A model generated the notes under the pieces. It saw only the letters and a list, made by a program, of their open reading frames with translations. It had not been told where the DNA came from and ran no database searches. A program made the position numbers and the translations under genes. From NCBI RefSeq assembly GCF_025965585.1, contig NZ_JAOPWR010000518.1, positions 1 to 51,585 of the forward strand: 51,585 nucleotides of DNA. The letters run 5' to 3'. How positions within the stretch are numbered: position 1 is the first letter of the stretch; every line of letters begins with the position of its first letter. This document shows, piece after piece, positions 44,835-51,585 of this stretch. This DNA is from Pseudonocardia sp. (GTDB taxonomy: Bacteria > Actinomycetota > Actinomycetes > Mycobacteriales > Pseudonocardiaceae).

Positions 44835-45164
44835 CTAGATGACGTCCGGCGGGACGCCGTCGCGCTCGGACACCATCGGGCGGCCGGCCGCGGCCCAGGC
44901 CTGCATCCCGCCGTCGACGTTCACGGCCTGGACGCCCTGCTGGGCGAGGAACGCCACGACCCGGCCCGACCGGCCGCCGGAGCGGCAGATCACGTAGAGC
45001 GGGTCACCGTCGGGCAGATCGGCGATCCGGCCTGGCACCTCGTTCATCGGCACGTGCGTGGCATCGGGGGCGTGGCCCGCCGTCCACTCGTCGTCCTCGC
45101 GGACGTCGAGCAGGACGGCGTCGGTAGGGAGGTCGGTCATGCCGACCGCGGGCACCGCGTTCAT
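44835..45164 (-). CDS. Rhodanese-like sulfurtransferase
   Basis: The 109-residue single-domain rhodanese has LLDVREDDEWTAGHAPDATHVPMNEV, the active-site loop ICRSGGRSGRVVAFL with its Cys, and VNVDGGMQAWAAAGRP. It should bind persulfide sulfur and pass it to cyanide, thiols or a partner protein. CAGGAT lies six bases before the ATG at 45164, suggesting a leaderless or near-leaderless mRNA. The zinc-ribbon membrane gene follows closely; no functional tie between them is known. Confidence 0.93.
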   Translation of the reverse strand: MNAVPAVGMTDLPTDAVLLDVREDDEWTAGHAPDATHVPMNEVPGRIADLPDGDPLYVICRSGGRSGRVVAFLAQQGVQAVNVDGGMQAWAAAGRPMVSERDGVPPDVI

Positions 45165-45240
45165 GCCGGCATCCTGCCACGCGGGGGCGTCACGGTCCGG
45201 TGAACGCCCGGCCCCGGTGACGCCGCTCCCCCGAGACGAC

Positions 45241-45274
45241 GCAGGGGCGCCGCGACGGATCGCGACGCCCCTGC
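45241..45274 (-). terminator. Terminator hairpin after the actP-type gene
   Basis: GCAGGGGCG (45241-45249) and CGCCCCTGC (45266-45274) pair exactly, and inner bases CGCGA/TCGCG extend the stem after one mismatch, leaving a four-base loop. It lies 17 bases past the symporter stop. Confidence 0.78.
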
Positions 45275-45291
45275 GGGCTCGAGCACGTGCG

Positions 45292-46926
45292 TCAGTGCAT
45301 GACGGCCTTCTCCGCGCCGGCGCCGGTCAGCGACCGGACCTCCATCTCGGCGTACTTGGCCCGGTCGACAGCCTTGCGGCCGCCGACGAAGGTGCCGATC
45401 ACACCCAGGAGGAACGACACGGGGATCGAGACGATCCCGGGGTTCTCCAGCGGGAAGAAGTCCCAGCCGCCGCCCGGGAAGATCACGCTCTTCGGGCCGG
45501 AGACCACCGGCGAGAAGATGATCAGCAGCACACACACGCCGAGGCCGCCGTAGATGCTCCACAGCGCACCGGTGGTGTTGAACCGCTTCCAGAACAGCGA
45601 GTAGATGATCGTCGGCAGGTTCGCCGATGCGGCCACGGCGAACGCCAGTGCCACCAGGAACGCGATGTTGATGCCGTTGACGAGGATGCCGCCGACGATC
45701 GCGAACGCGCCGACCACGAGCGCCGTGCGCCGCGCGACCTTCACCTCCTGGTCCGGCGACGCCTGCCCCTTCTTGATCACGTTGGCGTAGACGTCGTGCG
45801 CGAAGGACGCCGATGCCGTGATCGTCAGGCCCGCCACCACCGCGAGGATCGTGGCGAACGCGACCGCGGAGATCAGGCCGAGCAGCACCTCGCCGCCGAG
45901 CCGGTAGGCCAGCAGCGGCGCGGCGGAGTTGGCCCCGCCGGGAGCGGCCTTGATCGCGTCCGGGCCGACCAGCGCGGCCGCGCCGAAGCCGAGCACCAGC
46001 GTGAACAGATAGAAGATCCCGATCAGCCAGATGGCCCAGACCACCGAGCTGCGGGCCTCCTTGGCCGTGGGCACGGTGTAGAAGCGCATGAGGATGTGCG
46101 GCAGACCCGCGGTGCCGAGCACCAGGGCGAGGCCCAGTGAGATGAAGTCGATCTTCGCGGTGGGCGTGGTGCCGTACTGCAGGCCCGGGGCCAGCAGCTT
46201 CTCGCCGACCTTCGGGCTGGCCGCGACGGCGTCACCGAGGAGCTGCGAGAAGTTGAACCCGACGAAGCCGAGCACCCAGACCGTCATGACCGCGGCACCG
46301 ATGATGAGCAGCACGGCCTTGATGATCTGGACGTAGGTGGTGCCCTTCATGCCGCCGACCAGCACGTAGATGATCATGATGACGCCGACCACCGCGATGA
46401 CGACGCTCTGCAGCCCGCGGTTGCTGTTGGGGATCTGCAGCAGCAGCGCGATCAGGCCGCCCGCTCCCGCCATCTGCGCGAGCAGGTAGAAGAACGACAC
46501 GACCAGCGTGGACGTGGCCGCCGCGGCGCGCACGGGGCGCTGCCGCATGCGGAACGCGAGCACGTCGCCCATCGTGAACTTGCCCGTGTTGCGCAGCAGC
46601 TCGGCCACCAGCAGCAGCGCGACGAGCCACGCCACCAGGAAGCCGATGGAGTAGAGGAAGCCGTCGTAGCCGCTGGTCGCGATGGCACCGGCGATGCCGA
46701 GGAACGACGCGGCCGAGAGGTAGTCGCCCGCGATCGCGACGCCGTTCTGCTGGCCCGTGAACGACCGGCCGGCGGCGTAGTAGTCCGACGCGGTCCGGTT
46801 GGTGCGGCTCGCCCGGTACACGAAGATCAGCGTGATGCCGATGAACACGACGAAGATGCCGATGTTCAGTCCCACGCTGCCGATCACGGGCGCGGCGGGC
46901 GCGGGCGCCTGTGCGAGGACGCTCAC
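45292..46926 (-). CDS. actP: Cation/acetate symporter, SSS family
   Basis: This 544-residue protein has about thirteen hydrophobic helices. Sodium:solute symporter features are DYYAAGRSFTGQQNGVAIAGDYLSAASFLGIAG near residues 47-80, FTMGDVLAFRMRQRPVRAAA, GGMKGTTYVQIIKAVLLI and GLPHILMRFYTVPTAKEARSS. ActP imports acetate, and related MctC-type carriers take short monocarboxylates. The start GTG at 46926 overlaps the DUF485 stop (GTGA), the usual partner order. Substrate beyond short carboxylates cannot be fixed. Confidence 0.92.
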   Translation of the reverse strand: MSVLAQAPAPAAPVIGSVGLNIGIFVVFIGITLIFVYRASRTNRTASDYYAAGRSFTGQQNGVAIAGDYLSAASFLGIAGAIATSGYDGFLYSIGFLVAWLVALLLVAELLRNTGKFTMGDVLAFRMRQRPVRAAAATSTLVVSFFYLLAQMAGAGGLIALLLQIPNSNRGLQSVVIAVVGVIMIIYVLVGGMKGTTYVQIIKAVLLIIGAAVMTVWVLGFVGFNFSQLLGDAVAASPKVGEKLLAPGLQYGTTPTAKIDFISLGLALVLGTAGLPHILMRFYTVPTAKEARSSVVWAIWLIGIFYLFTLVLGFGAAALVGPDAIKAAPGGANSAAPLLAYRLGGEVLLGLISAVAFATILAVVAGLTITASASFAHDVYANVIKKGQASPDQEVKVARRTALVVGAFAIVGGILVNGINIAFLVALAFAVAASANLPTIIYSLFWKRFNTTGALWSIYGGLGVCVLLIIFSPVVSGPKSVIFPGGGWDFFPLENPGIVSIPVSFLLGVIGTFVGGRKAVDRAKYAEMEVRSLTGAGAEKAVMH

Positions 46927-47255
46927 GCCACTCCCTCGATGCGCTTGCGGATCCGCTCGGCGGCCGGGTCGAGGTTCCGGCTCGCGTAGCGCACGTAGAC
47001 GGTGGCGATCACGAACGTGCTGACGAACTGCAGCAGGCCGATGATCAGGCCGATGTTGATGTTGCCGGCGACCTTCGTGGCCATGAACTCCGGCGCGTAG
47101 GACGCCAGCAGCACGTAGACCAGGTACCAGATCAGGAACGCCGCGCTCATCGGGAAAACGAAACGCCGGAGCCGCGACCGCAGGTCAGCGAACTCCGGGC
47201 TGCCCTGGACTTGCTCGTAGACCGATCCTGTCGACCGCTCGCCTGTCGTGCTCAC
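46923..47255 (-). CDS. DUF485 small membrane protein, partner of the symporter
   Basis: The 110-residue protein has two hydrophobic helices (FPMSAAFLIWYLVYVLLASYA and INIGLIIGLLQFVSTFVIATVYVRYAS). The DUF485 pattern LRRFVFPMSAAFLIWYLVYVLLA and YVRYASRNLDPAAERIR is clear. These proteins are almost always encoded just before ActP-type carriers and may act as a small subunit. GGGGAG lies seven bases before GTG 47255. The frame continues to 47366, but the extension has no ribosome site. Confidence 0.92.
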   Translation of the reverse strand: MSTTGERSTGSVYEQVQGSPEFADLRSRLRRFVFPMSAAFLIWYLVYVLLASYAPEFMATKVAGNINIGLIIGLLQFVSTFVIATVYVRYASRNLDPAAERIRKRIEGVA

Positions 47256-47390
47256 GGCATCACTCCCCGTCTCGTGTCCTACATACGCCGAGTAGTCATG
47301 AGGCCCTGGAGGGCGACAGCGCGGCAGACGGTAAACGACACGGGCGCAAGGTGTGGAATGCGCCACTCGGGTGATAAAGATCCCTCTGTC

Positions 47391-49142
47391 CTACGAACCG
47401 CCGCGGCGGGGCCGGTCCTCGAGCCGGTCCCGGCTCAGGCCGAGACGCTCGGGGGCGTGCAGGCGCAGCAGCACCTGGTCGGCGTCGGCGGGCCGTCGTC
47501 CGGCCGTCCATCGGCTGACACCGATCATCACGAGGAACGCCGCGGGCACGCTGACCAGCGCGGGCCGGTAGAGCAGCACGCCCGTCCAGCCGGATCCGCC
47601 GAACCCCGCCAGGCTCACCCCGACCGCACCCGCCGAGAGGATGCCGCCGACGAGCACGCCCGCGATGGCGCCGCGGTCGGTGAGACCGCGCCACCAGATG
47701 CCGAGCAGCAGCAGCGGGCAGAACGTGGAGGCGGCCACCGCGAACACCAGGGCCACGGCTTCCGAGAAGTCGAGCCTGGTCACGAAGAGCGACAGCACGA
47801 GCGGCACGGCGCCGGCGATCACCGCGGCCAGCCGGAAGTCGCGGACCCGGCCGCTGCCCAGCACGTCGGTGGACAGGACGCCGGCGATGCTCACCACCAG
47901 GCCCGACGACGTCGAGAGGAACGCCGCCCACGCGCCGGCCGCCACGAGCGCGCCCAGCAGGGCGCCCGCCCAGCCGCTGCCCAGCACGGCCGTCGGGAGC
48001 AGCAGCACCGCCGCATCGGTGTCGCCGCTGACCAGCAGCTGCGGGGTGTAGAGCCGCGACAGCGCCCCGACCAGCGAGGCCGTGATGTAGAAGGCCCCGA
48101 TGAGCGCCAGCACGAAGACGGCCGTGCGGCGGGCTGCCCGGCCGTCGGGGTTGGTGTAGAAGCGCACGAGGACGTGCGGCAGGCCCATCGTGCCGAGGAA
48201 CGTCGCGAGGATGAGCGAGTACGTGCCGAGCAGCCCGTCGGGCCGGTCCTCGGGGAACGGCGTGAGCCAGCTGTCGTTCTGGACGGGGGCACCGGCGACG
48301 ACCGGCACCGGCGAGCCCGCAGCGAACTCGAGCGTGGCGCCCGCCGTCACCGTGTGGGTCCCGGGTTCCCAGACGAGCGGCGCGTCGACGCGCCGCACGC
48401 CGTCGACCGTGCCGGTGGCGGTGACGGGGATCGGGGTGCGCACCTGCAGCAGGACGTCGGTCCGGACGTCGACGGTGGTGGGGTCGCGGAACGACGGCGG
48501 TGCGGGACGGTCGAACGTGGTGCCGCCGCCGAGGAAGAAGACCAGCGCGATGACGGCGGGCAGCGCCAGCGCGGCGAACTTGAACCAGTACTGGAACGCC
48601 TGCACGAACGTGATCGAGCGCATCCCTCCCAGCACCACGGTGGCGACGACCACTACGGCGGCGGCGGCCTCGCCGGACCAGGAGGGCAGCGCGGTGACGG
48701 TGGCGACGGTCAGGCCCGCGCCCTGCAGCTGCGGCAGCAGGTACAGCCAGCCGATGAGCACCACGAACGCCGTGCAGACCTTCCGCAGGACGGGTGAGCG
48801 CAGCCGGGCCTCGGCGAAGTCGGGCACCGTGTACGCGCCGGACCGCCGCAGCGGGGCTGCGACGAACAGCACGAGCGCGAGGTAGCCCGCCGCGTAGCCC
48901 ACGGGGTACCAGAGGGCGTCCACGCCGTCACGCAGGATGAGCCCGGCGACGCCGAGGAACGACGCCGCCGAGAGGTACTCCCCGGAGATCGCCCCGGCGT
49001 TGGCCACCGGGCCGACGGTGCGCGAGGCAACCAGGAAGTCCGACGTGCTGCGCGCCACGCGCACGCCGATGGCGCCGATCACCGCGGACAGCACCGCGAT
49101 CAGCCCCATGGCCGCGATCGCGAGGATGCCCGTGGTGGTCAC
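47391..49142 (-). CDS. SSS-family symporter with extracytoplasmic insert (first of two)
   Basis: The 583-residue carrier shares the ActP layout: TSDFLVASRTVGPVANAGAISGEYLSAASFLGVAG near residues 33-68, GGMRSITFVQAFQYWFKFAAL, and GLPHVLVRFYTNPDGRAARRT. Between the helix after FKFAAL and the one after GTYSLI lies a soluble insert of about 100 residues (TFDRPAPPSFRDPTTVDV to SWLTPFPEDRP) that the neighbouring ActP lacks. The C-terminus ends with LLRLHAPERLGLSRDRL. It is seven bases after the paralogue at 49150-50928 and is about as long. The substrate may be another carboxylate; unknown. Confidence 0.88.
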   Translation of the reverse strand: MTTTGILAIAAMGLIAVLSAVIGAIGVRVARSTSDFLVASRTVGPVANAGAISGEYLSAASFLGVAGLILRDGVDALWYPVGYAAGYLALVLFVAAPLRRSGAYTVPDFAEARLRSPVLRKVCTAFVVLIGWLYLLPQLQGAGLTVATVTALPSWSGEAAAAVVVVATVVLGGMRSITFVQAFQYWFKFAALALPAVIALVFFLGGGTTFDRPAPPSFRDPTTVDVRTDVLLQVRTPIPVTATGTVDGVRRVDAPLVWEPGTHTVTAGATLEFAAGSPVPVVAGAPVQNDSWLTPFPEDRPDGLLGTYSLILATFLGTMGLPHVLVRFYTNPDGRAARRTAVFVLALIGAFYITASLVGALSRLYTPQLLVSGDTDAAVLLLPTAVLGSGWAGALLGALVAAGAWAAFLSTSSGLVVSIAGVLSTDVLGSGRVRDFRLAAVIAGAVPLVLSLFVTRLDFSEAVALVFAVAASTFCPLLLLGIWWRGLTDRGAIAGVLVGGILSAGAVGVSLAGFGGSGWTGVLLYRPALVSVPAAFLVMIGVSRWTAGRRPADADQVLLRLHAPERLGLSRDRLEDRPRRGGS

Positions 49143-49149
49143 GGCGCCA

Positions 49150-50928
49150 CTATGTCAACTCGGGCCGGGCCTGGTCACCGGCTCGGTACCGATCGACGGT
49201 CCTGGGGCGGTCGACACGGTCCGGGTTGAGCCCGAGCCGCTCCGGCGCGTGCAGCCGCAGCAGCGCACGTTCGACGTCGGACGGGACCTGTTCCCGGGAC
49301 ATCCGGCTGACCACGATCATGGCGAGGAAGGCGGCCGGCACGGTGACCACCGCCGGCCGGTAGAGCAGCACGCCGACCCAGTTGGCCGGCAGGGCCATGA
49401 ACATGCTCAGTCCGGTGGCGACGCCTGACAGCACCCCGCCGACGAGGACCCCGGCGATCGCCCCGCGCGCCGTGAGCCCCCGCCACCAGATGCCGAGCAC
49501 GAGCAGCGGGCAGAACGTCGACGCGGCGACGGCGAACACCAGCGGCACGGTGAGCGAGAAGTCCAGCCGCGTGACCGTGAGGGCGAGCGCCATCGGGATG
49601 ACGCTGGAGAGCACGGCGGCGAGCCGGAAGTCCTTCAGCTTCCCCCGCAGCACGTCGGTGAACAGCACGCCGGCGAGGCTCACCACGAGGCCCGACGACG
49701 TGGAGAGGAACGCCGCGGCGGCACCGGCTGCCACCAGCCCGCCGAGCAGCCACCCGACCCATCCCGGCCCGAGCGCGGCCGTGGGCACGAGCAGGATCGC
49801 CGCGTCGCTCTGGTCGCTGACCATCAGCTGCGGCGTGTAGAACCGGGACAGCGCCCCGAGCAGCGTGATCAGCATGTAGGCGCCGCCGATCATCGCCAGC
49901 ACGGCCACCGTGGTGCGACGGGCCGCCCGCCCGTCGGCGTTGGTGTAGAAGCGCACCAGCACGTGCGGCAGCCCCATCGTGCCCAGGAAGCCGGCGATGA
50001 GGATCGAGTAGATCTCCAGCAGCTGGTCGCTCCTGTCGCCCGACATCGGCCGCAGCCAGTCGCGGTCGGTGGTGGGGGTGCCGACCGGCGTCGGCACCGC
50101 CGATCCCGCGTCGAACGTCAGCGAGGTCTGCGCCGCCACCGTGTGCCGGCCCGCCACCCACTCCACGGGCCCGTTCACCGGTTGCCCGTCGACCACGCCG
50201 GAGGCGGTGAAACCCACCGGTCCGACGGTCTGCAGCACCACGGGGGTCCGGACGTCCACGGTGGTCCGCTCGGGGAACTGGGGCGGGGCGGGCCGGTCGA
50301 ACGTGCGGGCGTCGGAGAGGAAGACCCCGAGGACGACGATCGCGGGGATCGCCAGCGCGGTGAGCTTGAGCCAGTACTGGAACGCCTGCACGAACGTGAT
50401 GGAGCGCATTCCACCGCCGACGACGGTCAGCAGCACCACCACGCCCGTCACGGCGACGCCGCTCCACGCCGGCAGGGACGTGAGCGTGGTGAGTGCGAGG
50501 CCTGCGCCCTGCAGCTGCGGCAGCAGGTACAGCCAGCCGATGATCAGCACGAACACGGTGCAGATCTTGCGCAGCGCGGGTGAGGCGAGCCGGGCCTCGG
50601 CGAAGTCGGGCACCGTGTACGCGCCCGAGCGGCGCAGCGGGGCCGCGACGAACAGCACGAGCGCGAGGTAGCCCGCCACGAACGCGACCGGGTACCAGAG
50701 CGCGTCGGTGCCCTCCCGCAGGATGAGCCCGGCGATGCCCAGGAACGACGCCGCCGAGAGGTACTCGCCGGAGATCGCGCTGGCGTTCGCGACGGGGGTG
50801 ACGGTGCGCGAGGCCACCAGGAAGTCGGAGGTGCTGCGCGCGACACGGACGCCGAACGATCCGATCCCGGCCGACACGACACCGACGAGCGCGATGGCGA
50901 CCAGCGCCACCAGGGAGGGTGTGCTCAT
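49150..50928 (-). CDS. SSS-family symporter with extracytoplasmic insert (second of two)
   Basis: The 592-residue carrier is a close paralogue of the one downstream: TSDFLVASRTVTPVANASAISGEYLSAASFLGIAG, YTVPDFAEARLASPALRKICTVF, GGMRSITFVQAFQYWLKLTAL and GLPHVLVRFYTNADGRAARRT. The same soluble insert occurs (TFDRPAPPQFPERTTVDV to DWLRPMSGDRS), and the end repeats LLRLHAPERLGLNPDRV. This is a tandem duplication that has since diverged. The start at 50928 is six bases after the stop of the small membrane gene, so the three genes form one operon. Confidence 0.88.
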   Translation of the reverse strand: MSTPSLVALVAIALVGVVSAGIGSFGVRVARSTSDFLVASRTVTPVANASAISGEYLSAASFLGIAGLILREGTDALWYPVAFVAGYLALVLFVAAPLRRSGAYTVPDFAEARLASPALRKICTVFVLIIGWLYLLPQLQGAGLALTTLTSLPAWSGVAVTGVVVLLTVVGGGMRSITFVQAFQYWLKLTALAIPAIVVLGVFLSDARTFDRPAPPQFPERTTVDVRTPVVLQTVGPVGFTASGVVDGQPVNGPVEWVAGRHTVAAQTSLTFDAGSAVPTPVGTPTTDRDWLRPMSGDRSDQLLEIYSILIAGFLGTMGLPHVLVRFYTNADGRAARRTTVAVLAMIGGAYMLITLLGALSRFYTPQLMVSDQSDAAILLVPTAALGPGWVGWLLGGLVAAGAAAAFLSTSSGLVVSLAGVLFTDVLRGKLKDFRLAAVLSSVIPMALALTVTRLDFSLTVPLVFAVAASTFCPLLVLGIWWRGLTARGAIAGVLVGGVLSGVATGLSMFMALPANWVGVLLYRPAVVTVPAAFLAMIVVSRMSREQVPSDVERALLRLHAPERLGLNPDRVDRPRTVDRYRAGDQARPELT

Positions 50929-50934
50929 CCCTTC

Positions 50935-51585
50935 CTATTCTTGCACGTGGTCGGCGAAGCTCTGCTCCACGCGCTCGGCCGTCCGCGTGTGCCACCAGCC
51001 CAGCCCGAGCAGGAACGGGTAGACCAGCACGCCGAGCAGCAGCCACGGCAGGCGCAGACCCAGGACGTCGGTCTCACCGATGGCGGGGAACAGCGCGAAC
51101 AGCAGCGGCAGGATCCCCAGCGTCAGTCCGGCGCCCGCGGCGAACCGCAGCGCCACCCGCAGCTGCGAGCTGATGAGGTTGCTGCGCAGCAGCTCACCGA
51201 CGGCGGTGCCCTCCTGGATGTCGACGACCGTGCGCACCGGGCGGGCCACGCCCTTGCGCTCGGCCAGCACGACGCGGACCCGCTTGGCGGGCGCGTCGTC
51301 GTCCTCGGGACGCGGGAAACGGGCACCGCGGGGCGCGTCGGCCGTCTCCTGCTCACCGGCGCGCTGGGCCGGGACCGCGACGCCCGGCGCCGGGGTGTCG
51401 GGCTCGGCGGGCGGCATCGAGCTGGCCGACCAGAGGATGCCGTCCGCGGGCTCGTCGACATCGTCATCGTCGTCGTGGGCGTCGCGGCCGGGGTCGGCGA
51501 AGGGCTCGACCGGACCCTTCAGCGGGCCCGGGTCGGGACGTCCGCGCGGGGCCGCGGTCGGCGGCCCCGCCGTGGGCGGCGTGCC
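50935..51585 (-). CDS. Small membrane protein with long acidic N-terminus, 5' end outside window
   Basis: The minus-strand frame stays open to the window edge, so the start may lie beyond it; an ATG at 51417 gives a 160-residue alternative. The upstream residues are Pro-rich and then acidic (AHDDDDDVDEPADGILWSASS), consistent with a coding tail. Near the C-terminus two hydrophobic helices (LRFAAGAGLTLGILPLLFALFP and LPWLLLGVLVYPFLLGLGWW) precede HTRTAERVEQSFADHVQE. Two helices plus a charged tail just before a symporter resembles DUF485/DUF4212-type partners, so I infer a subunit of the following carriers. The family is not identified. Confidence 0.65.
   Translation of the reverse strand, partial: GTPPTAGPPTAAPRGRPDPGPLKGPVEPFADPGRDAHDDDDDVDEPADGILWSASSMPPAEPDTPAPGVAVPAQRAGEQETADAPRGARFPRPEDDDAPAKRVRVVLAERKGVARPVRTVVDIQEGTAVGELLRSNLISSQLRVALRFAAGAGLTLGILPLLFALFPAIGETDVLGLRLPWLLLGVLVYPFLLGLGWWHTRTAERVEQSFADHVQE

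Overview
The window is GC-rich actinobacterial DNA with G/C-ending codons, frequent GTG starts, two well-supported TTG starts and several probable leaderless genes. An arabinosyltransferase of the Emb family, UDP-galactopyranose mutase, GlfT2-type galactofuranosyltransferases, decaprenyl-phosphoribose genes and a dTDP-rhamnose pathway point to a mycobacteria-related organism with an arabinogalactan wall. Pseudonocardiaceae, perhaps Pseudonocardia, is my inference; no rRNA or tRNA gene is present to test it. No CRISPR array, transposase, integrase or phage gene was seen.

Positions 1-30115 form a cell-envelope island. It opens with the 3' part of an Emb arabinosyltransferase and a GlfT2 paralogue, then an SDR enzyme. 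A minus-strand run follows: glf, a GT-C glycosyltransferase, a second and more canonical GlfT2, and a DUF6541 membrane protein. From 12189 to 24033 there are two SAM methyltransferases, a YfhO-like membrane glycosyltransferase with a polyprenyl-phosphate-sugar synthase and a YbhN-type membrane protein, a DUF6541 protein with a flippase and a GT2 enzyme, and a DUF2304 protein with another DPM1-like GT2. Next come dTDP-rhamnose genes (an RmlC-like protein and RmlD on plus; RmlB and RmlA on minus) with a THUMP-like methyltransferase between them. The rml genes on the minus strand follow a PAP2 phosphatase and a UbiA-type phosphoribosyltransferase that make the arabinose donor. Together these genes supply and use the Galf, Araf and Rha donors for the wall, plus at least one further surface glycan.

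Positions 30514-43625 hold regulatory, metabolic and small membrane genes. They include a HAD phosphatase, a MerR-type regulator whose C-terminal part looks like domains II and III of the DNA polymerase III sliding clamp, and a DUF1190 / glutathionylspermidine-synthase-like / DUF350 operon. A block resembling Mycobacterium tuberculosis Rv3835-Rv3839 follows: septum-formation protein, zinicin-type metallopeptidase, histidine phosphatase, pheA, and a DUF2470 iron/heme protein behind a near-consensus IdeR box. After it come small membrane proteins, a CPBP protease, an SDR enzyme and a SEC-C/DUF5926 protein.

Positions 43852-51585 hold a zinc-ribbon membrane protein, a rhodanese, an ActP-type acetate symporter with its DUF485 partner, and two tandem larger symporters preceded by a small membrane protein that runs off the window.

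The most interesting points are the MerR-sliding-clamp fusion with a palindromic operator in its own promoter, the DUF1190/ATP-grasp/DUF350 module, two GlfT2 enzymes in one locus, and a family of degenerate intergenic repeats. Family names are from memory of conserved motifs; no database search was run.
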